From an uncultured Desulfobacterium sp. (lineage in GTDB: Bacteria > Desulfobacterota > Desulfobacteria > Desulfobacterales > Desulfobacteraceae): a stretch of 29,150 nucleotides of DNA. Position 1 is the stretch's first letter, and every line of letters begins with the position of its first letter. The translations under genes and the position numbers were made by a program. The DNA lies in NCBI GenBank assembly GCA_937124525.1, contig CAKZLA010000398.1, positions 1-29,150 of the forward strand, given 5' to 3'. The notes under the pieces are model-generated. The model ran no database searches. It worked only from the letters and a program-made list of their open reading frames with translations, and had not been told where the DNA came from. Of this stretch, positions 1 through 7,878 are shown piece after piece.

Positions 1-2
1 TC

Positions 3-593
3 ATTGCCGAGTATGAGGGGCTCAAAAAGGAAAATCAGATGTTAAAGGAGACAAACGGGCGCCTTTCAACGCAGGCGGCAGGCCATAAGGAGCTGCTGGA
101 GAGTCTTGTGGAACAAAAACAGGCAAATCTGAGAATTCAAAAGGAGATGGTTCCCTTTTTAAAGGAGACCCAGGCAGGCCTTGAGTCGCTGGTGACCAAT
201 GACCCGCCCTTTTTGCGGGAGGAGAGGACAGTTCGTCTTGAAAATCTTCGGTCCGTCATGGATGACCTTGAGATCACCATAGCCGAGAAGTACCGGAAAG
301 TCATGGAAGCCCTTTTTGTGGAGGCGGAGTACGGCAACACCATTGAGGTCTCCCAGGACAAGATCGATATAGCCGGCAATGAGGTACTGGCGGACATCTT
401 CCGGCTGGGGAGGATTTCTCTGTTCGCATTGAGTCTGGATGGGCAGTCAGCCGCCCGATTCAACGTGGCCGCCAACAGGTGGGACCCCCTTGGAGATGCA
501 TATGTCCAGCCCGTTCACGCCGCCGTTGAGATGGGCAAAAAAAGGCGTACCGTGGAGATCCTCTCTTTGCCCATGGGAAGACTGGCCAATTAG
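3..593 (+). CDS. DUF3450 family protein, 5' truncated
   Basis: The reading frame is already open at base 3 with no start in view, so the N-terminus lies outside the window; the first internal Met is at 39. The visible 196 or so residues begin as charged coiled coil, then show the DUF3450 pattern: a PFL...LVTNDPPFL segment followed by EERTVRLENL, IAEKYRKVMEA, EYGNTIE, LGRISLFALS and a C-terminal W-P-L plus LSLP motif. DUF3450 proteins are usually exported periplasmic coiled-coil proteins encoded directly before an extended ExbB (TtpC-like) in TonB2-type clusters, which is the order here. The molecular role is not established; a scaffold or partner of the TonB energiser is the usual inference. 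The next gene starts 108 bp later, after a GC-rich spacer containing a short palindrome (ccggccggagatccggcc). Confidence 0.85.
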   Translation: MAEYEGLKKENQMLKETNGRLSTQAAGHKELLESLVEQKQANLRIQKEMVPFLKETQAGLESLVTNDPPFLREERTVRLENLRSVMDDLEITIAEKYRKVMEALFVEAEYGNTIEVSQDKIDIAGNEVLADIFRLGRISLFALSLDGQSAARFNVAANRWDPLGDAYVQPVHAAVEMGKKRRTVEILSLPMGRLAN

Positions 594-701
594 CCCTTGG
601 TCATACCTCCCCGGAGTGGCCGGTGTTGTGATCAAGCCCGCCGCCAATTGGAATACCGGCCGGAGATCCGGCCAAGATTATTATAGGTAGGAGATTCTTG
701 A

Positions 702-2165
702 ATGTCATACAGCCGTAAATTTAATCAAAAGATCATCTTCATGGCCCTGCTCATGTTTTTTATCGGTTTCGGCACATCCGTCCCAGCCCTTGCCCGGGAT
801 ATGAGACAGGAGAATGTGGAACTTGCCCAGCAGAAAAAAGAGATCAGAGAAAAGGCAGCGCATGAGCTGCAAGAGGCCACAAAAAAAGCCCGTGAGAGGG
901 AAAAACGCATCAGGGAGGACCGGAGCAGTCTGGTTGCGGCCATTGAGGAATTAAAAGGGGAAAATAAAAATATAGATAAAAAGAATGTTGAGCTTGGCAC
1001 ATCCATTGAGCAGATGCAGAAAGAACAGACCACGCTCAGGGAGGAGCTGTCCGAAACCATGGCTGTTAACCGGGAGCTGTCCGGGTTCATACGAAGCAAT
1101 GCCAAAGATCTTGAAACCATGCTACTCCAGAGTTTCCAGACTGCCCTTGAACCGGACAGGATGACGTTTCTCTCACCTTTGATCAATCAGGAGAAGTTCC
1201 CCTCCATGGATGACATCCGTATGATGGTGGATATCCTGTTCAAGGAGATCCAGGCATCGGGGGAGGTCAAGGTCACCCGGGGCATGATCGTTGATCGCCA
1301 GGGCCGGGAACGGGAGGCAGACCTCCTCATCCTGGGCAATTTCACCGGCATTTATACCCTGGATAACGAAACTGGCTTTCTCCTTTACTCGGATCAGAGC
1401 CGTCGGTTCTTTGCCCTGTCCAGGCTGCCCCACACCGGCATGGGTGAAAAGATTAAATCCTATCTCCAGGGAAACAGCCAGGAGGTGCCCATGGACATCT
1501 CCAAGGGAGGAGCCCTGAGGCAGATGACCCATCAGCTGAGTCTGTGGGAGCAGATTCCCAAGGGCGGCCCCATTGTGTGGCCTATTGTGGGGATTCTGGG
1601 GGTGGCGGTTTTGATCCTGCTGGAGAGAATTCTGTTCCTTCTGACAAAACGGATGAACGCCGACGTCTTTATGGCCAGGCTCGAATCTCTGATCAATAAA
1701 AACAAGTGGGAGGAGTGCCGCAGCCTTCTTATATCCAAACGAAAAAAATTGATTCCCAAGGTGCTCTTAACCGCCCTGGAGTTCCGGGATCGGGAACGGG
1801 TTGATATGGAGAATGCGCTACAGGAGGCCATCCTGGGTGAGATTCCCCGCATAGAGCGGTTTCTGTCCACCCTGGGCATGCTGGCGGCCATCGCCCCCCT
1901 TCTCGGGCTTCTGGGAACCGTCACCGGCATGATCAATACATTTCATGTGATCACCTTTTACGGCACCGGCGATCCCAGGATGATGTCCGGCGGCATTTCC
2001 GAGGCCCTGGTCACCACCATGCTGGGGCTTTCCGTGGCCATTCCCATCATGCTTTGTCACACCCTTTTAAGTCGTCGGGTGGAGACGGAAATTGGGAAAA
2101 TAGAAGAGAAAGCCGTCTCTTTTGTAAATATGGTGTTTAAATCCAGAAACACCTGCAGGGAGTAA
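702..2165 (+). CDS. ttpC: TtpC-like ExbB/TolQ/MotA family protein with periplasmic coiled-coil domain
   Basis: A 487-residue inner-membrane proton-channel family protein, about twice the size of ordinary ExbB. The start at 702 follows a good ribosome site (ggtaggag). Residues 1-31 form a signal peptide ending PALA; residues about 35-140 are highly charged coiled coil; a globular periplasmic part follows. The MotA/TolQ/ExbB domain begins near residue 290 with a membrane segment (IVWPIVGILGVAVLILL) and carries the family core near residues 392-450 (APLLGLLGTVTGM and GGISEALVTTMLGLSVAIP). This layout is that of TtpC, shown in Vibrio to be needed for the TonB2 system. It ends 3 bp before exbB. 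The name is assigned by architecture and neighbourhood, not by close sequence comparison. Confidence 0.88.
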   Translation: MSYSRKFNQKIIFMALLMFFIGFGTSVPALARDMRQENVELAQQKKEIREKAAHELQEATKKAREREKRIREDRSSLVAAIEELKGENKNIDKKNVELGTSIEQMQKEQTTLREELSETMAVNRELSGFIRSNAKDLETMLLQSFQTALEPDRMTFLSPLINQEKFPSMDDIRMMVDILFKEIQASGEVKVTRGMIVDRQGREREADLLILGNFTGIYTLDNETGFLLYSDQSRRFFALSRLPHTGMGEKIKSYLQGNSQEVPMDISKGGALRQMTHQLSLWEQIPKGGPIVWPIVGILGVAVLILLERILFLLTKRMNADVFMARLESLINKNKWEECRSLLISKRKKLIPKVLLTALEFRDRERVDMENALQEAILGEIPRIERFLSTLGMLAAIAPLLGLLGTVTGMINTFHVITFYGTGDPRMMSGGISEALVTTMLGLSVAIPIMLCHTLLSRRVETEIGKIEEKAVSFVNMVFKSRNTCRE

Positions 2166-2168
2166 CCC

Positions 2169-2765
2169 ATGAAGGAATTTTGGTTTCACATGGAGAGCTA
2201 TATCCGATCGGGGGGTGGGGTGATGATTCCCATCCTGGGGGTCTCTTTTATCATGTGGATGCTCATCATCAACCGGGTATATGTCATGCGAAAACTTTTC
2301 ATCCGGAACATCCCCAGACAAGAGGCCGGCACGTTGGTCAAAGAGAACCGGATGCCCCACAAGAAATACCAGGGCGTGAACTCTTTGCTGGTCCGGGAAT
2401 TTTTGAGCAAACGCACGGGCAACCGCGAGTTTGACGGATACATTTTGGACGAAACCGTGATTCGCCTCATCGCCTCCATGGACCGGTATCTGGCCCTGAT
2501 CGGCGTGCTCTCCGGTGTGGCACCCCTTTTGGGCCTGCTTGGCACTGTTGTGGGCATGATGGCCACATTTGACGTGATCACCATCTACGGCACGGGCAAT
2601 GCCAGGGCCATGGCCGGCGGTATTTCCGTTGCCCTGATCACCACCCAGACCGGGCTTTTAGTATCCATTCCCGGTCTGTACATGAGCGGTTTCTTAACCA
2701 GACGGGCCGGGAATCTCAAGCAGCGCATAGCCGGAACCGCCATGTACCTGAGACGTTTTTTATAA
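2169..2765 (+). CDS. exbB: ExbB, TonB-complex proton channel subunit
   Basis: A 198-residue inner-membrane protein of normal ExbB size in the MotA/TolQ/ExbB family. A first membrane segment lies near residues 15-35 (IPILGVSFIMWMLII). Two more cover residues about 110-180 and contain the hallmark GVAPLLGLLGTVVGM and GGISVALITTQTGLLVSIP. Together with ExbD it makes the channel that couples proton flow to TonB. The start lies 3 bp after the preceding stop, so the two ExbB-type proteins should be made together. Its core is very like that of the C-terminal domain of the gene before (TF-VIT-YGTG is shared), suggesting tandem divergence. Confidence 0.93.
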   Translation: MKEFWFHMESYIRSGGGVMIPILGVSFIMWMLIINRVYVMRKLFIRNIPRQEAGTLVKENRMPHKKYQGVNSLLVREFLSKRTGNREFDGYILDETVIRLIASMDRYLALIGVLSGVAPLLGLLGTVVGMMATFDVITIYGTGNARAMAGGISVALITTQTGLLVSIPGLYMSGFLTRRAGNLKQRIAGTAMYLRRFL

Positions 2766-2891
2766 CTGCCACGGGAGGTGCAACAAAAATCCACTGAGCC
2801 GGGATCGGAAATTTTGACAAGAATACTTTATTAAAAGGAGAAGTGCCTGGAGGCATGGCGTTTTTAATGCCAAGGGCCAACATACATAACG

Positions 2892-3311
2892 ATGCTTAAT
2901 ATATCAGCCGCAAGGCGCGGCAAGAAGAACAACCTGGAACTCAACATTGCCCCGCTCATCGATATGGTGTTCATTTTGCTGATTTTTTTCCTGGTAACCA
3001 CCAGTTTTGTCAAAGAAACCGGTGTGGATATCTCCCGGCCTGGGGCAAGCACCGCCGTCAGCAAGACCGGCACCACCATCCTCATCGGCATCACAAGGGA
3101 CAGCACCATTCACATGGACAAGAGGGAGATTGATGTCAGGGCCGTTCGGGCCAATGTGGAGCGCGCTCTGGCAGAAAATCCCGAGGCATCCGTGGTGATC
3201 GTGGCGGACAAGGAGAGCTTCACCGGCCTTGTCATCAATGTCATGGATAACTGCAAGATGGCGGGTGCAGAAAATGTCTCTCTGGCCGCAAGCCTGCCCA
3301 AGGGAGAATGA
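2892..3311 (+). CDS. exbD: ExbD biopolymer transport protein
   Basis: A 139-residue ExbD/TolR family protein. The N-terminal cytoplasmic tail is followed by one membrane helix (residues about 20-39, APLIDMVFILLIFFLVTTSF); Asp24 is at the place of the essential intramembrane Asp of ExbD/TolR. The periplasmic domain follows (residues 45-139) with the usual SVVIVADK pattern. It works with ExbB in the proton-driven stator complex. No upstream in-frame start is possible because a stop codon lies at 2865-2867, and there is no good ribosome site at 5-10 nt from the ATG; aaggg at 2872-2876 is 15 nt away. The 126-bp gap to exbB carries aaaaggag (2833-2840) and a small reading frame whose stop overlaps this start. 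Confidence 0.93.
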   Translation: MLNISAARRGKKNNLELNIAPLIDMVFILLIFFLVTTSFVKETGVDISRPGASTAVSKTGTTILIGITRDSTIHMDKREIDVRAVRANVERALAENPEASVVIVADKESFTGLVINVMDNCKMAGAENVSLAASLPKGE

Positions 3312-3324
3312 GGGGAGCTATGAA

Positions 3325-4077
3325 ATGAAAGTGGAATACAATCTTACAACCACCATGACAGGCGCTGCTGCACTGGCCCCTGTGTACCAGACCGGCAGGG
3401 GCAGATGTTGTCGTATCTGTGTCGGGTGGTGTCTTGCCATTACCCTGTCAACCCTTTTGAACATCACTCTGTTCGGGTTGATGCCGGGTTTGATAGAGCG
3501 GGTGCCCAAGGACCAGACGGATCTTGAGGATCTGAAAACCATACAGGTGATCCGGATAAAACATCAGGAAACCCCGCCCAGGAAAAAAGAGCCGCAAAAA
3601 CCCAAGCCCAGGGAAAAACCAAAGGAGATGAAGACCGCCCTCACAAAGCTCGTCCGGCAGAAACCCATACGTCTGAAGCCCCGTCTCCCCTTTGAACTGA
3701 ATCCCAGACTGCCTGCCGCTCCGGGTGGCCTGATCATGCCGCCCATGGAAACCTTCAGCCTGGACGGCCCCACCCTCAAGGGCCTCTATGAGATGGGAGA
3801 GCTGGACAGTCCTCTCACACCCATTGCCAATATTCCGCCCATATATCCCATGCGGGCCATGCGCGGGGGCATAGAGGGATGGGTCAAGGTGCGTTTTCTG
3901 GTGAATAATCAGGGGCAGGTGGAACGGCCCAGGGTCGTGGAGGCCAGGCCTGAACACGTCTTTGAGAAAAGTGTTATCAACTGTGTCTTAAAATGGAAGT
4001 TCAAGCCGGGAACAGTTGAAGGCGTTCCGGTGAACACCATGGTGGAGACCATGATACGATTTGAGTTGGAGAGATAA
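3325..4077 (+). CDS. tonB: TonB family energy transducer
   Basis: A 250-residue TonB protein. The ATG at 3325 was chosen over earlier in-frame ATGs because aggggag lies just before it and the exbD stop ends at 3311. The N-terminus has a cytoplasmic tail, then a membrane anchor (about residues 33-55), then a Pro/Lys-rich periplasm-spanning stretch (PPRKKEPQKPKPREKPKE and following), and a C-terminal TonB domain (about residues 170-250) with YPMRAMRGGIEGWVKVRF, a G-Q-V turn and the WKFKPGTVEGVPV motif. It transmits energy from ExbBD to outer-membrane receptors such as the one encoded at 10747-12999. Oddity: four cysteines (28, 29, 32, 36) sit at the cytoplasmic mouth of the anchor. Confidence 0.92.
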   Translation: MKVEYNLTTTMTGAAALAPVYQTGRGRCCRICVGWCLAITLSTLLNITLFGLMPGLIERVPKDQTDLEDLKTIQVIRIKHQETPPRKKEPQKPKPREKPKEMKTALTKLVRQKPIRLKPRLPFELNPRLPAAPGGLIMPPMETFSLDGPTLKGLYEMGELDSPLTPIANIPPIYPMRAMRGGIEGWVKVRFLVNNQGQVERPRVVEARPEHVFEKSVINCVLKWKFKPGTVEGVPVNTMVETMIRFELER

Positions 4078-4107
4078 TTAAGAGATTCAAAAGCATGGGA
4101 GGGAATA

Positions 4108-5550
4108 ATGCATAATAACACATTAAAACCTACATCACTGCAAATGGGGTATGCATGCTTTAAAGGAACAATACAAGGCTGCATTAATAGCACATTAACC
4201 TTTTTTATTCTTCTAATGCCGGCAGTCATTTCGGGATGGGTGCTGATGCAGTCATCACCGGCAAATGCCCAAGACCGCCTTCCCCTTGCCACGGCCATGT
4301 GCGTTAACAAGGCAGAAGGCCTGATTCAGCAGGGAAATGTTCCGGAGGCCATTGAGGTGCTTGAGGCGTTCAGGAAAAAGGCAGAAGAAGTGTCAAAAAA
4401 GACTGCCGTACAAAAGGGCTACACACATTATTACGTTGACTTCATGCTGGGCAATGCCTGCCTCATGTACACAAAGTCCGCCGGCAAGGGACAGAATCAA
4501 TTCCTGGAACGGGCAGCCGCGGCCTATGAAGCGACTGTCAGTAAAAAGAAAGATCTGTCACCGGCCTGGCTGAACCTGGCAAAGTGCCGGTATGATCTGG
4601 ACCAAATGCAAAAAGCGGCTGACGCTTTTAAAACAGGGTATAATACCTGTGAAGAAAAAAAGGCCTCCCACCTGTACTACGCCGCCATCTGCTATTTCCA
4701 GGCCGATGCCCACCAAAAGGCCCTGAAGACCTTTTATGAGCTGATGAAATTTCATCCCAACGAGATCACCCTGGACTGGAAGGAGTCTTTGGTCAGCATT
4801 TTGTTTGCCATGGACAGAAACAAGGAGGCCCTCCCCGTTGTCGAAACCTTGGCCGCCCAATGCAAGGCAGAGAAAAGAAAAAAATGGCAGGAAATTTTGC
4901 TCTACCAGTACCTGGAGCTCAAAATGGATAAAAAGGCTTTGAAGTACGGAGAGTTCCTCACCAGGACCGATCCCCTGGAGCCCAAATGGTGGAAGGCCAT
5001 ATCGCATCTTCATCTGAACTGCAACGAGCTTAAAGAGGGCCTGGCCTCCCTTCTCATATACAGCTATCTGACTCCGCTTTCCCCGGAGGAGACTTCACTC
5101 ATGGCAGATCTCTATCTATCCCTGGAGATCCCTTCCAGGGCCGCCGATTATTATGAGGAGCTGCTTAAGGAAAAGCCCAGTCTTAATAAGATCAAGCGGA
5201 TTATCCATGCATACACGGGCAGTTATCAGCGGGACAAGGCCCTGGCATGGATCGAACGGGGGCTTTCCAGGAAAAAGGATGCTGATTTTTTGAAAAAAAA
5301 GGCCGGTCTTTTATATGAGCTGGAACGATACAAAGAGGCGGCAGATGTGTATGAAGCATTGGCGAAACAGAACAATAAATCCGGTGAGCATCTTCTGATG
5401 CTGGGTTATTGTGCGTGGAATATGAAGCAGTTCCATAGAGCGGGAAAGGCCTTTAATCGGGCATGCAGGTACAAAAATCAGAAAAAATTCGCCCAGCAAG
5501 CCATTGCTCAGTTGAATATGCAGATTCATGACCTTGCTTCGGTCCGGTGA
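4108..5550 (+). CDS. Exported tetratricopeptide-repeat protein of the TonB cluster
   Basis: A 480-residue protein with a strong ribosome site (gggaggg) before the ATG. A hydrophobic segment covers about residues 29-47, and a signal-peptidase-like ANA-Q site lies at 52-55, so the mature protein should be periplasmic; the n-region is long, and Met13 is an alternative start. The rest is helical TPR-type repeats, for example A-W-L-N-L-A-K-C-R-Y near residue 152, HLYYAAICYFQ near 190 and LLMLGYCAWN near 430. TPR proteins commonly close TonB2-type clusters (DUF3450, TtpC, ExbB, ExbD, TonB, TPR), where they are thought to help TonB assembly or receptor contact; the exact role is inferred. It begins 30 bp after tonB. 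Confidence 0.85.
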   Translation: MHNNTLKPTSLQMGYACFKGTIQGCINSTLTFFILLMPAVISGWVLMQSSPANAQDRLPLATAMCVNKAEGLIQQGNVPEAIEVLEAFRKKAEEVSKKTAVQKGYTHYYVDFMLGNACLMYTKSAGKGQNQFLERAAAAYEATVSKKKDLSPAWLNLAKCRYDLDQMQKAADAFKTGYNTCEEKKASHLYYAAICYFQADAHQKALKTFYELMKFHPNEITLDWKESLVSILFAMDRNKEALPVVETLAAQCKAEKRKKWQEILLYQYLELKMDKKALKYGEFLTRTDPLEPKWWKAISHLHLNCNELKEGLASLLIYSYLTPLSPEETSLMADLYLSLEIPSRAADYYEELLKEKPSLNKIKRIIHAYTGSYQRDKALAWIERGLSRKKDADFLKKKAGLLYELERYKEAADVYEALAKQNNKSGEHLLMLGYCAWNMKQFHRAGKAFNRACRYKNQKKFAQQAIAQLNMQIHDLASVR

Positions 5551-5615
5551 TTTTAATGAAACGCCCTTTGCGGACCCACATGATGCTCAGTGCCAGCATG
5601 AGCCAAAAATTAAAT

Positions 5616-5644
5616 TTGACAGGCCAAATTTTATCGTGTAAAGC
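5616..5644 (+). promoter_or_regulatory. Candidate sigma70-type promoter before the ABC importer genes
   Basis: In the 234-bp gap between the TPR gene and the permease, a perfect TTGACA (5616-5621) is followed after 17 bases by TAAAGC (5639-5644), a weak -10. A GATAATGA half-site resembling a Fur-box half lies at 5651-5658, about where transcription would start. A second perfect TTGACA at 5699-5704 has only poor -10 candidates. Neither has been tested; the assignment rests on motif and position only. No cobalamin riboswitch signature was found in the gap. Confidence 0.3.
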
Positions 5645-5784
5645 TCTTTGGATAATGACGTGTTTAAACTGCAATATGCGTATAAATGTACTTTTCTATT
5701 GACACAAGCCCACTGATTTATAACTAAGATGGCGTCAAAAGAAATCTGAGAGATGCCACCAACAGGAACCTGAAATGCTGAACC

Positions 5785-6810
5785 ATGATATTTATTAAAA
5801 AGAAACCTGTTTTGATTCCCCTGCTTCTACTCCTGCTATTTCTGGCGGTTTTTATCTCTTTGACCCTGGGACGTTATCCCATCACATTGGATGAAATATA
5901 TGATTTTATTGCCGCTCTTTTGTCAGGTCAGGGGCAGGCGGGCTGTCAAAAGTTTCATATCCTGAAGAATATTTTCATTGATATCCGTCTGCCGCGCATT
6001 GTGGCTGCCATGCTGGTGGGTGCCTCCCTTTCCGTGTCAGGTGCGGCCTTTCAATCCATGTTTATCAATCCCCTGGTATCACCCGGTCTTTTGGGCGTAC
6101 TGGCCGGGGCCTCCTTTGGCGCGGCCCTTGGCATGATCGTGGCAAGCACCTGGCTTGCGGTGCAGATCTGTTCCGTTACATGCGGCCTTGCTGCCGTTGG
6201 CGCTGCCATGGGCATGGCGAAATTGTACCGCGGGGATCGGCTGTTGATGATGATTCTGGGCGGCATTATCAGCGGTGCGCTTTTTACATCGCTTTTGTCT
6301 GTGGTGAAATATCTGGCTGATCCCTATGATCAGCTTCCTGCAATTGTTTACTGGCTCATGGGCGGTTTCTCAACGGTGGATACCAAAACCGTCTGGGCCG
6401 TCTGCATTCCCATGGGGCTGGGCATTGCCACTTTGATTTCCCTTGCAAATTACCTGAACGTTTTGAGCATGGGCGATGAAGAGGCCCGTTGCCTCGGGGT
6501 AAATGTACGCATCATTCGTATCCTGCTGATCTTTCCGGCCACCTTGATCAGCGCATTGACCGTGGCATTGGGAGGGATCATTGGATGGGTGGGGCTGGTC
6601 ATTCCCCATATTGCCCGCATGCTTGTGGGACCGGATAATCGCAAATTATTGCCGGTATCGGCCATTGTCGGTGCCCTTTACCTGCTTGTGGTCGATGATA
6701 TCTCCAGGCTGGTATTCACAGTGGAAATTCCCATCGGTATCCTGACATCCCTGGTGGGAATTCCTTTTTTCGCCCTTGTGCTTGGTAAATCAAGGAAAGG
6801 TTGGAACTAA
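5785..6810 (+). CDS. FecCD/BtuC-family ABC transporter permease
   Basis: A 341-residue polytopic inner-membrane protein of normal length for the FecCD family, with about ten hydrophobic helices from residue 9 on. The family signatures are clear: RLPRIVAAMLVGASLSVSG near residues 70-90, the loop GVNVRIIRILL that contacts the ATPase, and near the end IIGWVGLVIPHIARMLVGP with a downstream DDISRL. Family members import Fe(III)-siderophores, haem, cobalamin and related chelates, so the sequence alone does not fix the substrate. It presumably forms a homodimer with the ATPase encoded next (stop and start overlap as taatg). The ribosome site before the ATG is weak (agga, 20 nt away). Confidence 0.92.
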   Translation: MIFIKKKPVLIPLLLLLLFLAVFISLTLGRYPITLDEIYDFIAALLSGQGQAGCQKFHILKNIFIDIRLPRIVAAMLVGASLSVSGAAFQSMFINPLVSPGLLGVLAGASFGAALGMIVASTWLAVQICSVTCGLAAVGAAMGMAKLYRGDRLLMMILGGIISGALFTSLLSVVKYLADPYDQLPAIVYWLMGGFSTVDTKTVWAVCIPMGLGIATLISLANYLNVLSMGDEEARCLGVNVRIIRILLIFPATLISALTVALGGIIGWVGLVIPHIARMLVGPDNRKLLPVSAIVGALYLLVVDDISRLVFTVEIPIGILTSLVGIPFFALVLGKSRKGWN

Positions 6811-7661
6811 TGAATTTTATCTCCATGGATCATGTCTCCTATGGATATTCCGAAAAGTCGGTTTTAAACGACATTCACCTCTCCTTTCGAAAGGGAGAGA
6901 TTGTCTCTTTACTGGGACCCAATGGGAGCGGCAAGACCACTCTTTTAAAAGTCCTGATGGGGCTCTGTCGTCCCCGGAAGGGAGAGGTGAGCCTTGGGGG
7001 GCACCCTGTCTCTGAAATCGGTACAAAGGCCCTTGCCCGGCGGATCGCCTATGTGCCCCAGACCCATAGACTCTCCTTTGCCTATCGGGTGATGGATATG
7101 GTGCTCATGGGCAGGATGTCCCATAAACCCTTCTTTTTTCAGTATTCAAAAGAGGACGAGGCGAAAGCCCTTAAGGCGCTGGAACGGCTTTCCATTGCCC
7201 ATCTCAAGGATCGTCCCTATACCGAAGTCAGTGGAGGGGAACGGCAGTTGACTCTCATCGCCCGGGCCCTTGCACAGGGGGCTGATGTGCTTGTGATGGA
7301 TGAACCTGTGAACGGGTTGGATTACGGCAACCAGATCCGTTTGCTGGGCCGGATAGCCGACCTGGCAGACAATGGATACACCTTTATCAAAACAACCCAT
7401 TTTCCTGAACATGCCATCTGGATATCGGATCGGGTGGTGATGCTGAAAGAGGGCAGGGTGGTGGCAGATGGTGATGCCCTGGAGGTCATCAACGAAGAGA
7501 ATCTGTATCTTCTTTACCATACAGATATCGGTATGGCTGATCTTGATCAGGGCCTGAGAGTTTGTGTGCCCCGGAATATGCTGAATCGCAGCAGAGGGAT
7601 GCAGAAAAAAGATAAGAAAAATAATCCAAAGAGAGTTTCTTTGCAGGGATGTGCCGCCTGA
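6810..7661 (+). CDS. FecE/BtuD-type ABC transporter ATPase
   Basis: A 283-residue cytoplasmic ATPase. The ATG at 6810 overlaps the permease stop by one base and follows aaggaaagg; a TTG three codons earlier is possible but less likely. Walker A is GPNGSGKTT (residues 36-44), the signature is SGGERQ (near 141-146), Walker B is VLVMDEP (near 160), and the H-loop His is in KTTH (near 197). It powers the permease above. Oddity: after the usual end of the domain it has a basic tail of roughly 25 residues (QKKDKKNNPKR) ending in QGCAA, not part of the ABC fold. It may be a simple extension; no function is claimed. Confidence 0.93.
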   Translation: MNFISMDHVSYGYSEKSVLNDIHLSFRKGEIVSLLGPNGSGKTTLLKVLMGLCRPRKGEVSLGGHPVSEIGTKALARRIAYVPQTHRLSFAYRVMDMVLMGRMSHKPFFFQYSKEDEAKALKALERLSIAHLKDRPYTEVSGGERQLTLIARALAQGADVLVMDEPVNGLDYGNQIRLLGRIADLADNGYTFIKTTHFPEHAIWISDRVVMLKEGRVVADGDALEVINEENLYLLYHTDIGMADLDQGLRVCVPRNMLNRSRGMQKKDKKNNPKRVSLQGCAA

Positions 7662-7840
7662 TCACATAAATCCGGGGAGGATTTTACAAAAGTTCTTGAA
7701 ACACAAGATGAGCCATTTTGAATTCATAGCATAAAGGAATAACCTGCAATTCGCTAATTTTTTCATAACCTGCTGAATTTATAAATATCAAAAAATTGGA
7801 CATCAAAAAATAATGCTGATATTTTGTTTTGATTACAAGA

Positions 7841-7849
7841 TGTTATAAA
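7841..7849 (+). promoter_or_regulatory. Candidate extended -10 promoter before the radical SAM fusion gene
   Basis: The 217-bp AT-rich gap between the ATPase and the radical SAM gene contains TGTTATAAA, an extended -10 form, 30 nt before the start codon, with only a poor -35. It is followed by a strong ribosome site (gggggaggga). Further upstream, ATAACCTGC occurs twice as a direct repeat (7739-7747 and 7765-7773), 26 bp apart, as operator sites sometimes do. This suggests the second half of the uptake locus has its own promoter. Confidence 0.3.
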
Positions 7850-7878
7850 AATGAGCGAAGGGGGAGGGAATAAGCACC

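Noticed and set aside
5551..5784. Possible cobalamin riboswitch before the BtuC/FecCD-type permease
   Set aside because: The gap contains gtgcc and gcc strings but no recognisable B12-box or paired scaffold, so B12 control is not supported.
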